Source: Trichocoleus sp. FACHB-40 (GTDB lineage Bacteria > Cyanobacteriota > Cyanobacteriia > Cyanobacteriales > FACHB-T130). From it: 64,000 nt of DNA. The translations under genes and the position numbers were made by a program. Below, in pieces: positions 45,885-54,183 of the stretch. The notes beneath the pieces were generated by a model. That model had not been told where the DNA came from, made no database searches, and saw only the letters and a program-made list of their open reading frames with translations. Each line of letters starts with the position of its first letter. The first letter of the stretch is position 1. The stretch spans positions 1 through 64,000 of the forward strand of contig NZ_JACJPF010000055.1 of assembly GCF_014695915.1 (NCBI RefSeq). Reading direction: 5' to 3'.

Positions 45885-46745
45885 ATGTCACCAGAGCAAA
45901 CCTTACAGCCACCCCAGCATCAAGATAATCGACCGGGTAGTGAGTCAGAAATGACACCAAAACCCAAGTCCGACGATCCTAAATATCGCGGTAGTGATAA
46001 GTTACGCGACAAAGTAGCGCTAATTACTGGTGGTGATAGCGGTATTGGTCGTGCGACTGCCATCTTTTTTGCTAAAGAAGGAGCCAATGTTGCGATCTCG
46101 TACTTAAATGAACACGATGATGCCCAAGAAACCAAGCGGCTAATCGAACAAGAAGGGCGTAAATGTATCGCAATTCCTGGCGATATTGGCGACGAAAAAG
46201 TTTGTCAGCAAGCTGTACAGCAGACAGTTGACGAATTTGGAAAACTTGATATTCTCGTCAACAATGCCGCCGAACAGCATCCTCAACAAAGCATTGAAGA
46301 TATCACCGCCGAACAGTTGGAGCGCACTTTCCGCACCAACATCTTCTCAATGTTTTTCATGACCAAAGCTGCACTCAAGCACCTTAAAGAAGGCAGCGCG
46401 ATTATCAACACGACTTCGGTAACGGCTTATAAAGGAAATCAGCAGTTGCTCGACTATTCCTCCACTAAAGGGGCAATTGTTGCCTTTACGCGATCGCTCT
46501 CTCAATCCTTAATTGAAAAAGGAATTCGCGTTAATGGCGTGGCACCAGGCCCCATCTGGACACCGCTAATTACCTCAACTTTCCCAGAAGAAAAAGTTGC
46601 AAACTTTGGTGAACAAGTGCCAATGAAGCGGGCTGGACAACCTGAAGAACTTGCACCAAGCTATGTCTTTTTGGCATCGGATGACTCTTCTTATATGTCA
46701 GGTCAGATTCTGCATCCCAACGGCGGCGAAGTCGTCAACGGCTAA
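45885..46745 (+). CDS. Short-chain dehydrogenase/reductase (YghA/GS39-like)
   Basis: The protein has 286 residues from ATG 45885 (AAGGAG 7 nt upstream). A 45-residue hydrophilic N-terminal extension with a PKPKSDDPKYRGSDKLRDKV element is typical of the YghA/YdaD general-stress SDR group. The Rossmann motif TGGDSGIGRA (near 47-56), NNAAEQHP, the catalytic Ser in NTTSVT and YSSTK (Tyr about 191, Lys about 195) are complete. NAD(P)H-dependent, probably acting on aldehydes or sugars; substrate unknown. This group is often stress-induced. Confidence 0.9.
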   Translation: MSPEQTLQPPQHQDNRPGSESEMTPKPKSDDPKYRGSDKLRDKVALITGGDSGIGRATAIFFAKEGANVAISYLNEHDDAQETKRLIEQEGRKCIAIPGDIGDEKVCQQAVQQTVDEFGKLDILVNNAAEQHPQQSIEDITAEQLERTFRTNIFSMFFMTKAALKHLKEGSAIINTTSVTAYKGNQQLLDYSSTKGAIVAFTRSLSQSLIEKGIRVNGVAPGPIWTPLITSTFPEEKVANFGEQVPMKRAGQPEELAPSYVFLASDDSSYMSGQILHPNGGEVVNG

Positions 46746-46828
46746 CAATTCAAGACAGTCTCGTTACTCGTTCAAAGTAAGGCAAGATGCTTGCCTGCTT
46801 TACTGAAAAAAAAACTCAAAAGATTACC

Positions 46829-47845
46829 ATGAATACCCGAAATCAGAAAAATTCTATCAAAACGCTTTTTAGCTTGCTCGGAGTTGCCAGCGCTAGTGTT
46901 TTACTCAGTTTCCCAGCATTGGCATCTCTGAATGAAGTCAGTAGCAGTGCTAATTCTACTGGCAAAAGCAGACAATTATTAGCTCAGACTACTCCCGGTG
47001 GAACAACTACAACTCCCGGTAGCACCACTACTCCGGGAAGGACAACTCCCAGTGGCACGACTACAACTCCCGGTGGCACGACTACAACTCCCGGTGGTGC
47101 AGGTACGACAACTCCCGGTGGCACAACAACTCCCGGTGGCACAATAACTCCCGGTGGTACAGGTACAATAACTCCCGGTGGTGCAGGTACGACAACTCCC
47201 GGTGGCACAGGTACAACAACTCCCGGTGGCACAATAACTCCTGGTGGCACAGGTACAACAACTCCCGGTGGCACAATAACTCCCGGTGGTGCAGGTACAA
47301 CAACTCCCGGTGTAATAACTCCCGGTGGCACAATAACTCCTGGTGGTACAACAACTCCTGGTGGTACAACAACTCCCGGTGGTGCAGGTACGACAACTCC
47401 CGGTGGCACAACAACTCCCGGTGGTGCAGGCACAACAACTCCCGGTGGTGCAGGTACAACAACTCCTGGTGGCGCAGGTACAACAACTCCTGGTACAACA
47501 ACTCCCGGTGGTACAACAACTCCCGGTGGTACAACAACTCCCGGTGGCACAACAACTCCCGGTGGTACAACAACTCCCGGTGGTGCAGGTACAACAACTC
47601 CCGGTGGCACAACAACTCCCGGTGGTGCAGATACAACTCCCGGTGCCTCTACTCCGAGCAATGGGCGATCCAATAGGGCGCAGAATTATACTCAAGCCAT
47701 GAGAATTGGGTATGCTGCAACCCAAAGAGGAGACTACCAAACTGCTTTGATTAACTTTAGAAGAGCGCTTCAGGCACGTCCTAACGATTCTTATGCTACA
47801 CAAGCGATTCGCAATGTAGAAACTTACATTCAACGCGCTCAGTAG
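46829..47845 (+). CDS. Secreted TTPGG-repeat protein with TPR-like C-terminus
   Basis: The protein has 338 residues from ATG 46829. A signal peptide ([20 protein letters not shown]) precedes a 220-residue low-complexity region of [13 protein letters not shown] and GTITPGG units, then an approximately 60-residue C-terminal TPR-like hairpin ([40 protein letters not shown]). The repeat is encoded by a 12- to 15-bp minisatellite and is likely length-variable between strains. Thr/Pro/Gly-rich exported linkers suggest a flexible, possibly glycosylated, cell-wall or outer-membrane spacer (inference). Function unknown. Confidence 0.75.
   Translation: MNTRNQKNSIKTLFSLLGVASASVLLSFPALASLNEVSSSANSTGKSRQLLAQTTPGGTTTTPGSTTTPGRTTPSGTTTTPGGTTTTPGGAGTTTPGGTTTPGGTITPGGTGTITPGGAGTTTPGGTGTTTPGGTITPGGTGTTTPGGTITPGGAGTTTPGVITPGGTITPGGTTTPGGTTTPGGAGTTTPGGTTTPGGAGTTTPGGAGTTTPGGAGTTTPGTTTPGGTTTPGGTTTPGGTTTPGGTTTPGGAGTTTPGGTTTPGGADTTPGASTPSNGRSNRAQNYTQAMRIGYAATQRGDYQTALINFRRALQARPNDSYATQAIRNVETYIQRAQ
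46987..47650. repeat. Minisatellite encoding TTPGG units
   Basis: About 660 bp of ACAACTCCCGGTGG-type units, 12 or 15 bp long, with small variations (ATAACTCC, GGTGCAGGTAC). Both strands stay open in several frames because of the composition; only the plus-strand frame with a signal peptide is credible. Confidence 0.85.
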
Positions 47846-47869
47846 TCAAAACCAGGCTGTCCATTAGAA

Positions 47870-47901
47870 AAAGAGGGGGATGCGATCGCATCCCCCTCTT
47901 T
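47870..47901. terminator. 32-bp perfect palindrome containing GCGATCGC
   Basis: AAAGAGGGGGATGCGA is followed directly by its exact complement, centred on a HIP1 octamer. Placed between convergent genes with A and T ends, it probably acts as a bidirectional terminator or cruciform. Confidence 0.7.
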
Positions 47902-48029
47902 CCTTAAACTAACTACTTATAGTAGTTAGACTTCACCTTTTTCTATCCTGCGCTAACCCCTTTTCTTAGCCCCCCTTTTTAAAGGGGGTTCAGGGATCAG
48001 ATGTGTAGCCTCACAAAAGTAAAATGGTA

Positions 48030-49076
48030 TTACTTCATAGAAGCTGCCATTTCTTCCTGAATTTTAGCCTTAGCTGCTTTAAATTCAGTAGCCATTTGTT
48101 CTTTTTGCTCGTCGGTGCAATTTTTGTCAATTGCGGCGAACATGGTGCTTTCTTCTTGACGAATGTGATCGCCAACTGCATCCATCAACTGTTTAATTTT
48201 CGAGCGGAACGCATCAGCATCAGCAGGACTCATAGACTTGATTTCATCCAGCATCTGCTTCATTTCAGCTTGCTCATCGAACAGCTCTTGAGTATCGCCT
48301 TCACCGTAGAAGGGGCGAACTTTCGGATACACGACTTGCTCTTCTGCTATAGCATGAGCGGACAAATCTTTGTAAATCTGTCCAAAATACTCTTGGAGTT
48401 TTTGAGGATCTTTAGTAGCACCAACTTCGGTAAACAGGGTATTAACCTTGTTGTGATCCAGCCGGATTAGGGTCTGGATGTTCATATCCTGTTTGTCAGT
48501 GTTTTGGGTGAGGACGCTACCAGCTACGCCTGATAGTGCTGCCACAGCGTCCTGAACCCGCGCCCACAGTCCCTGATCTGCATCTTTGCCAGTCAGTTCG
48601 CGGACACCTACAAGTTCCAGCAAACCTTTAAGCTGTTCCTGATGAGCGCGGTTTTCAAAGTTAACTGTGTTCAAAGGCCCGATTGCCACTTCAATATCAG
48701 CGCCAACAACTTGAGCCGCTTTATGAACAACAATTCCGCTCATTACCTGACCGTGCTTAAGCAGTTCGTGTTGAACTAATTTCTGGTAAAAAGACAGTTC
48801 CGAGCCTGACATCATTTGCTCAGCCTGTTCCACAAATTTTTTCATTGTGTCGTGGGGTTCAGACTGAATTCCGTACTGAACAAGAACTGTTTCCAGAACG
48901 CCCAAGTTTTTCTGGTCGTCACTGAGCATATTTTGCAAGCGTTCCCGAACATCTTGAGCGGGAGCCGCACTTATCAGTTTTTGCTCAGTGGAAATTAATA
49001 AATTTTGGATCGCTCTCATATCGGCCAATTTTTGTGCGATCGCCATGCGCTTTGTATCATCAAGCGTCGTTACCAT
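48030..49076 (-). CDS. Hemerythrin-domain protein (paralogue A)
   Basis: A 348-residue protein. The C-terminal 140 residues have the HHE hemerythrin pattern: LIRLDHNKVNTLF, DLSAHAIAEEQVVYPKV, EQAEMKQMLDEI and VGDHIRQEESTMFAAI supply the His/Glu/Asp ligands for a di-iron centre. The N-terminal 200 residues are helical with a ferritin-like look (LVQHELLKHGQVMSGIVVHK, ADIEVAIGPLNTVNFENRAH). GGAG lies upstream of the ATG. Likely roles are oxygen, nitric oxide or iron sensing/storage in the cytosol (inference). The neighbouring gene at 49376 is a close paralogue in tandem. Confidence 0.82.
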   Translation of the reverse strand: MVTTLDDTKRMAIAQKLADMRAIQNLLISTEQKLISAAPAQDVRERLQNMLSDDQKNLGVLETVLVQYGIQSEPHDTMKKFVEQAEQMMSGSELSFYQKLVQHELLKHGQVMSGIVVHKAAQVVGADIEVAIGPLNTVNFENRAHQEQLKGLLELVGVRELTGKDADQGLWARVQDAVAALSGVAGSVLTQNTDKQDMNIQTLIRLDHNKVNTLFTEVGATKDPQKLQEYFGQIYKDLSAHAIAEEQVVYPKVRPFYGEGDTQELFDEQAEMKQMLDEIKSMSPADADAFRSKIKQLMDAVGDHIRQEESTMFAAIDKNCTDEQKEQMATEFKAAKAKIQEEMAASMK

Positions 49077-49287
49077 TCGTATTTCTCCTGTTAAATTGTC
49101 ATTAAAGATATATTACAATCATGTCACAGGAATTTTACTAATAACATCCTTCTCTCGACCGATCAAAAATGCTAATTTTTGATTAAACATGGCAATACTT
49201 TTGACGGCAGGCAGGATGAATATTGTACAGTTTTACAAATGAAATAGCATCCCTATATGCACCTTGATAGAGAGGCTAATAAAAAAA

Positions 49288-49314
49288 CTTCCACCACTAA
49301 CTATGTGGTGGAAG
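49288..49314 (-). terminator. Terminator of hemerythrin paralogue B
   Basis: CTTCCACCAC (49288-49297) and GTGGTGGAAG (49305-49314) flank a 7-nt loop. On the minus strand the stem is followed by seven T residues (49281-49287), a classic intrinsic terminator. Confidence 0.85.
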
Positions 49315-49375
49315 TAAAGAACTCTAGCCTTTAAAGGCGATTATTAAATTGCCCCTATTATGATTTTGCTTCAGC

Positions 49376-50407
49376 TTACTTACTGGAAGCAGCAAACTGA
49401 TCTTGTACCTTGCTCTTAGCAGTTTTGAACTCGGTAGCCATTTGCTTCTCTTGCTCGTCGCTGAAGTTGTCGCGAATTTTCGCAAACATTTCGTTTTCTT
49501 CTTGCTGTACGTGATGCATAACAGTTTGCATCAACTGAGAAAGCTGTTGTTTGAAATTGGAGGCAGAGGGGTTGAGAGACTTAATTTGCTCCAACATCTG
49601 CTTCATTTCAGCTTGCTCATTGTACAGATCCTGAGTGTTTTGGTAGTAAGAACGAACTGCGGGATAAACAATTTGTTCTTCAGCTTCAGAGTGTGCAGTT
49701 AGGTCTTTGTAGATTTGACCGAAATATTCTTGCAGCTTTTGAGGATCGTCAGTAGCTTGAGCTTGCGCGAACAGGGTATTTACTTTAACGTGATCCATTC
49801 TGATAAGATCGCGGATCTTCATCTCATCATCAATGCGAGTAACCACACTACCCGCCACACCAGTTAATGCAGCAACAGCATCTTGTACGCGACCCCACAG
49901 CCCTTGATCTGGCTGTTTCCCAGTCAGTTCGCGAACGCCTAGGATTTCTAGAATACCTTTTAGTTGCTCTTGGTGAGCGCGGTTCTCAAAGTTAAGGGTA
50001 TTTAAAGGAGTGATGGCAGCTTCAATATCAGCACCAACAACTTGTGCAGCTTTATGAATGAGCAGTCCAGTCATAGTTTGCTTATGCTTAAGCAATTCAT
50101 GCTGAGCTACTTTTTCAAAAATAGTAAGTTCAGAACTTTCCATTAGTTTCTGAGCTTCTTCAATCACTTTTGTGCTTCCTTGTGAGGGTTCGGATTTGAT
50201 ACCGTATTGCACAATTACAGTGTCTAGAACGCCAAGGTTTTTCTGATCGTCGTTGAGCATATCTTGTATGCGGTGACGAATATCATCATCGGGAACCGCA
50301 GAGATAAATTTTTGCTCGTTGGCAATAAGAAGATTTTGCAGAGCTTTCATGTCTGCCAACTTCATGCCAATTGCCATGCGCTTTGCATCATCAATTGTCG
50401 TTACCAT
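49376..50407 (-). CDS. Hemerythrin-domain protein (paralogue B)
   Basis: The protein has 343 residues from ATG 50405-50407 (GGAGAAC upstream; the longer frame to 50479 is not supported). It is colinear with paralogue A, from MVTTIDDAKRMAIGMKLADM to the end. The hemerythrin ligands are LIRMDHVKVNTLF, DLTAHSEAEEQIVYP, EQAEMKQMLEQI and VMHHVQQEENEMFAKI. An intrinsic terminator follows, so the two copies are probably transcribed separately, and a fresh promoter for paralogue A should lie in 49077-49287. Same inferred role as A. Confidence 0.82.
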   Translation of the reverse strand: MVTTIDDAKRMAIGMKLADMKALQNLLIANEQKFISAVPDDDIRHRIQDMLNDDQKNLGVLDTVIVQYGIKSEPSQGSTKVIEEAQKLMESSELTIFEKVAQHELLKHKQTMTGLLIHKAAQVVGADIEAAITPLNTLNFENRAHQEQLKGILEILGVRELTGKQPDQGLWGRVQDAVAALTGVAGSVVTRIDDEMKIRDLIRMDHVKVNTLFAQAQATDDPQKLQEYFGQIYKDLTAHSEAEEQIVYPAVRSYYQNTQDLYNEQAEMKQMLEQIKSLNPSASNFKQQLSQLMQTVMHHVQQEENEMFAKIRDNFSDEQEKQMATEFKTAKSKVQDQFAASSK

Positions 50408-50827
50408 TCGTTGTTCTCCACTGATAAACATAGGATCGGAATCTATACATACGATCACATTCGTTTTCAGTATATTCATCTCTCTTTTGACTGATACCCC
50501 TGGTTATCTAGGAAAACTCTAGAAACGGTAACTACCTTATACAAAAATCTAAAAACAGAATTTTATACAAAATGCTTATTTTATCTATGGTTGTATTGAG
50601 TGTAGTGATGTTTATATTAAAAAAAATATCATCTATCTAAAATAGGATTTTGAACCATAACAATCAACTATTTAGTTATAGGTACTTATATTTACCTCTA
50701 GAGGAATAGCTCTTTGCTTGTTTATTGAGAATAAAAGCCTAACCTTCCTTCCCCCGCCAGACAGATACACTTCTTAATACAGATCGCCTAGATTGACTCA
50801 ATAACAGGACACCAGGAATTCGCTCTT
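50408..50827. other. AT-rich divergent spacer
   Basis: The spacer separates hemerythrin B (leftward) from the DUF2993 gene (rightward). It is AT-rich with A/T tracts near 50620. A tiny hydrophobic open frame near 50571 (22 codons, no ribosome-binding site) is not called. No recognised operator. Confidence 0.4.
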
Positions 50828-51574
50828 GTGACGACTAATAACGATTCTTCTTTAGGGCAACAGGCGCTTAATAAAGCAGCAGAAATTGGGTTATCCAGCC
50901 AATTGGATCAAGCGGACAAATTGGAGGTGGACGTTGCAGCCGATCCACTTTCCCTGGTGCAGGGAAAGGTGGAGTCAGTCACCATTGAAGGGGAAGGTTT
51001 GGTGATGCAGGGTGACCTCCGCATGGAGGAACTAGAGATGGAAATGACGAACATAGACATCAATCCTCTCAGCGCTGCTTTCGGCAAAATTGAACTGAAC
51101 AAACCCACCCAGGCAAGTACCCGCGTGGTGCTGACGGAAGCGGACATCAACCGTGCCTTCAACTCGGAATATGTTGGCAGTATGCTACAAAACCAGCAGG
51201 TGCAGGTCAATGGGCAACCAATGACAATTGACACCAAAAAGGTAGATTTCCAGCTACCGGGTGAGGGCAAAGTAGCATTGAATACCACCGTATTCCTACG
51301 CGAAACTGGAGAAACTAAGCAAGTTTCCTTCACAGCAGTACCCAGAGTTAGTGCCAATGGGCAGAACGTTTCTCTGGAAGACGTTCAGTATACCGAAGGC
51401 GAGGAACTATCGGCAGAACTAACAAAAGCGTTGTTAGATAAGGCAAGCGAGCTTTTAAATCTCAGCAATTTCGACTTGGAGGGAATGTCGCTGCGGATCA
51501 AACAGCTGAATGCGGAAGCAGGCAAATTAACAGTGCTTGCGGAAGCACACGTCGAGAAAATCCCTTCAAGTTAA
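50828..51574 (+). CDS. DUF2993 (LmeA-like) lipid-binding family protein
   Basis: A 248-residue protein from a GTG start. It shows the DUF2993 pattern common in cyanobacteria: DPLSLVQGKVESVTIEGEGL, LRMEELEMEMTNIDINPLSA, the helical entry LTEADINRAFNSEYV and a C-terminal beta sheet (ITIKQLNAEAGKL-like LRIKQLNAEAGKLTV). The family folds like a tubular lipid-binding protein and includes mycobacterial LmeA, but no signal peptide is seen here, so it is probably cytosolic or membrane-peripheral. Precise function unknown. Confidence 0.8.
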   Translation: MTTNNDSSLGQQALNKAAEIGLSSQLDQADKLEVDVAADPLSLVQGKVESVTIEGEGLVMQGDLRMEELEMEMTNIDINPLSAAFGKIELNKPTQASTRVVLTEADINRAFNSEYVGSMLQNQQVQVNGQPMTIDTKKVDFQLPGEGKVALNTTVFLRETGETKQVSFTAVPRVSANGQNVSLEDVQYTEGEELSAELTKALLDKASELLNLSNFDLEGMSLRIKQLNAEAGKLTVLAEAHVEKIPSS

Positions 51575-51667
51575 CTATTTGTTATTTGTCAGTTATCGGT
51601 TGTCCTTGAAAAATGGCCATTAGCAATACACAATTAGCTATTAGCCAATTACCAATTACTAATCACC

Positions 51668-52186
51668 ATGACGCAGACTCCAAATGTCCCTCCGCTTATT
51701 GAAAGTGATGAGTCAGATTATCGTGACAGTGGCGTGACCAGTACGGTTGCGATCGCAGCCCATCCACTGCATCCTTTAATCGTTACCTTCCCCATTGCCT
51801 TTCTCTCCTTAGCACCCGCAGCTGATCTCGCCTACTGGTGGACTAAAGATGTCTTTTGGGCGCAAGGGGCTTTCTGGATGTTAATCGTTGGCTTGGCAAC
51901 TTCTGTAGTAGCAGCCATCACAGGTATGATGGACTTCCTGAAAATTGAACGAGTCCGCAAGCGTAGCGCTGGCTGGGCGCACATGGTACTTAATGTCACC
52001 GCTATGGTGCTGACCATTGTCAACCTAATATTCCGTTGGGGCAACACTTCTGGGGCAATATTACCTTTAGGACTCACTCTCTCAATAATTGTAGCGGCGC
52101 TTCTTGGTCTTTCCGGTTGGTACGGAGCCGAGCTAGTTTATCGGCATAAAGTGGCTGTGATTGGCTACGGCGATCCGAACAGATAA
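51668..52186 (+). CDS. DUF2231 family membrane protein
   Basis: A 172-residue protein with four hydrophobic helices. The family hallmark AAHPLHPLIVTFPIAFLSL (HPxHP) begins near residue 33, and TGMMDFLKIERVRKRSAGW lies in the middle loop. The function of DUF2231 is unknown; some members are linked to heme or redox proteins. It may be co-transcribed with the DUF2993 gene 93 nt upstream, although the gap contains TAATTGC-type repeat sequence. Confidence 0.82.
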   Translation: MTQTPNVPPLIESDESDYRDSGVTSTVAIAAHPLHPLIVTFPIAFLSLAPAADLAYWWTKDVFWAQGAFWMLIVGLATSVVAAITGMMDFLKIERVRKRSAGWAHMVLNVTAMVLTIVNLIFRWGNTSGAILPLGLTLSIIVAALLGLSGWYGAELVYRHKVAVIGYGDPNR

Positions 52187-52189
52187 TTA

Positions 52190-52214
52190 AAGATTGGGGA
52201 AAATCCCCAATCTT
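52190..52214 (+). terminator. Terminator of the DUF2231 gene
   Basis: AAGATTGGGGA (52190-52200) and TCCCCAATCTT (52204-52214) with an AAA loop and a following T-run, 4 nt after the stop codon: a textbook intrinsic terminator. Confidence 0.88.
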
Positions 52215-52320
52215 TTTTATAGTTTTAGTATTACGGGCATAGCGAAGGAAAAAGGTAAAAGGAAAAGAGAAAGCTGAATAATTTTTTCTTGGTCTTTTGC
52301 CTTTCCCTTTGTTGCCAAGG

Positions 52321-52719
52321 TTAGATAAATCCTTGCCCTTTCGGACGCTTATCGCCATCATCTGTTAGGTTTCCTTCCTCATCGTGCTGCAAATTGGCTA
52401 GTTCCTCAGCGCGTTGGGCAGTTTCAGCTTGCTCTTGTTCCCTTAAGTCTCCGGGTTCGTTGACATACATTTCGGGTTCAATAGCATAGTTATTTAGTAG
52501 ACCTTCTTTGTCTACCGTGTAACCATCTGTGGTATTGATGCTTCCACCATCTGTTTGATCGTTAGTTGGAGACTTTTCCTCATCTCTTTGTGATGGAGTA
52601 GTTTTAAAAGCATTACCTTCTCTTTCCTTACGTGCTGCCGTCTCAGCGGGTACAATACCTCTGTCATAGGTATCGACATCTACACTAACTTCTGAATTCG
52701 TATTGGTTTCATTATTCAT
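52321..52719 (-). CDS. Acidic disordered hypothetical protein
   Basis: A 132-residue hydrophilic protein with a strong ribosome-binding site (AGGAGG 9 nt before the ATG). It is rich in Asp, Glu, Asn, Thr and Gln, with no hydrophobic segment. The one ordered-looking stretch is GYTVDKEGLLNNYAIEPEMY followed by VNEPGDLREQEQAE. I have an impression of similar short proteins in other cyanobacteria but know no function; composition resembles desiccation/stress-protective hydrophilins. The good translation signal supports a real gene. Confidence 0.65.
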   Translation of the reverse strand: MNNETNTNSEVSVDVDTYDRGIVPAETAARKEREGNAFKTTPSQRDEEKSPTNDQTDGGSINTTDGYTVDKEGLLNNYAIEPEMYVNEPGDLREQEQAETAQRAEELANLQHDEEGNLTDDGDKRPKGQGFI

Positions 52720-52910
52720 GACTATTTCCTCCTAACAAAGCAGCTTTATTACATCAGATTGTAATTTTTTTGTATAATTATATACTCTATCTTTAGAGTT
52801 AAACTTTTCATATATAAAATAACTAGCCCATCTAGGGTATAGATTGATACCAGAAAAAACAAGGGAAATATATACGGATATCGTGCATAACTTCACGCTG
52901 GAAATAGCTA

Positions 52911-53306
52911 ATGCTTCGAGACGGAATCCAAAGCTGGCGTATACTCATCACCATGCTCGTCATTGTGCCATTAGGGTTATTGTCAAAAAGATACGACGGT
53001 TTTGCTTCCAAGTGGATAAATGATTCCTCAGGAGATATTTTATACGAAATATTCTGGTGTTTATTAGTATTTTTGCTGATTCCAACTCGCCAAGCTGCAA
53101 ACCAAATTCCATTGTGGGTATTTAGTGTCATCTGCGCGATAGAATTTTTGCAACTATGGCACCAACCTGTTTTGGATTCGTTTCGCTCAACCGTGTTGGG
53201 AAAATTGCTGCTGGGAACTACCTTTAGCTGGTGGGATTTCCCTCATTACGCTGTGGGCTGCATCATCGGCTGGTTATTTTTGCGGAAAATTGGAAAATTT
53301 GGCTAG
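52911..53306 (+). CDS. DUF2809 family small membrane protein
   Basis: A 131-residue protein with four hydrophobic helices. The C-terminal signature VICAIEFLQLWHQPVLDSFR and LGTTFSWWDFPHYAVGC matches DUF2809, which resembles VanZ-like proteins. Cytoplasmic-membrane location is certain from the helices; function is unknown. Confidence 0.75.
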   Translation: MLRDGIQSWRILITMLVIVPLGLLSKRYDGFASKWINDSSGDILYEIFWCLLVFLLIPTRQAANQIPLWVFSVICAIEFLQLWHQPVLDSFRSTVLGKLLLGTTFSWWDFPHYAVGCIIGWLFLRKIGKFG

Positions 53307-53378
53307 AGGAAAATCACAACTCGAAAATAAGTAATAGGGGTATCATTGCCCACCCGACAGAAATATTTTAAAGAAACC

Positions 53379-53606
53379 ATGAAGAAACAAGTAAAGGTTA
53401 AACCAAATTCCAAAAATCAAAACATTGAGGAAGCTGCGGATGGTAGCCTTATAATAAATCTGAAATCACCGCCTGTGGATGGTAAGGCAAATGAGGAGTC
53501 AATTCAAATTTTGGCGAAAAAATTTGAGGTGTCAAAATCGAGAATTAGCATTAAGTTTGGTTTATCGTCTAGGAATAAGGTGGTTGAAATAGATATTGAT
53601 TCATGA
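53379..53606 (+). CDS. DUF167 (YggU) family protein
   Basis: The protein has 75 residues from ATG 53379 ([14 protein letters not shown]). The family core [39 protein letters not shown] is complete. YggU-type proteins are small alpha/beta proteins of unknown function. The open frame from 53346 adds an unlikely [11 protein letters not shown] extension. Confidence 0.85.
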   Translation: MKKQVKVKPNSKNQNIEEAADGSLIINLKSPPVDGKANEESIQILAKKFEVSKSRISIKFGLSSRNKVVEIDIDS

Positions 53607-53712
53607 TGTTTTCTGGTTTAAGTCAGCATTCCCAATTCAGAAACATTTTCCTTAAAGTGCTAACTACCGAAACCTAGCCCAAATAAATACACTTTAAGCA
53701 AGAGGTATCAAC

Positions 53713-54093
53713 ATGACACACGTCTTACTGGTAGATGACGAAGAGGCATTACGAGCTAGCCTCAGCTATGCTTTAATCAAAGAAGGTTATCAGGTGACAA
53801 CTGCGGCAGATGGACAGACGGCGCTGAAATTGTTTCATAAACAGGTGCCGGATGTGATGATTTTAGATTTGATGTTACCTGGGATAGATGGGATGGAATT
53901 GTGTTGGCGCATCCGAGCTTTTTCTAATATTCCTATTTTGATGCTGACGGCTAAAGACCAGGACATTGATAAAGTTTGGGGTTTAGAAGCGGGTGCAGAT
54001 GACTACATTACCAAGCCTTTCAATACTCGCGAACTTTTGGCACGGATAAAAGCTGTTTTACGCGGTCGTGCTGCTGGTAATGTCAATCAATAA
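53713..54093 (+). CDS. Stand-alone response-regulator receiver
   Basis: A 126-residue CheY-like receiver: acidic pocket VDDEEA (Asp8, Asp9), phospho-acceptor Asp52 in LDLMLPG, Thr/Ser switch MLTAKD and Lys101 in TKPF. Its helix alpha-5 region (RELLARIKAVLRGR) is OmpR-like, yet the protein ends there with no winged-helix domain, and the 90 nt to the next gene encode none. It is probably the partner of the sensor kinase immediately downstream. Either it is a true single-domain regulator, or an OmpR protein that lost its output domain. Confidence 0.88.
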   Translation: MTHVLLVDDEEALRASLSYALIKEGYQVTTAADGQTALKLFHKQVPDVMILDLMLPGIDGMELCWRIRAFSNIPILMLTAKDQDIDKVWGLEAGADDYITKPFNTRELLARIKAVLRGRAAGNVNQ

Positions 54094-54183
54094 TAGGGAT
54101 TTACCTGTGTTTAGCCCGCCCATATCTACCTTCAGGCAATTTGTCAGAAGTCTATCAAAAGCACATTTTGAAAATCTGAGGAG

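Noticed and set aside
46979-47833. Long open frames on the minus strand through the TTPGG region (up to 284 codons)
   Set aside because: They arise from the low-complexity repeat, which has no stop codons in several frames. They have no ribosome-binding site, and their Cys/Thr- or Val/Pro-only composition is not protein-like.
50571-50640. Tiny hydrophobic open frame (22 codons) upstream of the DUF2993 gene
   Set aside because: It is too short, lies in an AT-rich spacer and has no ribosome-binding site.
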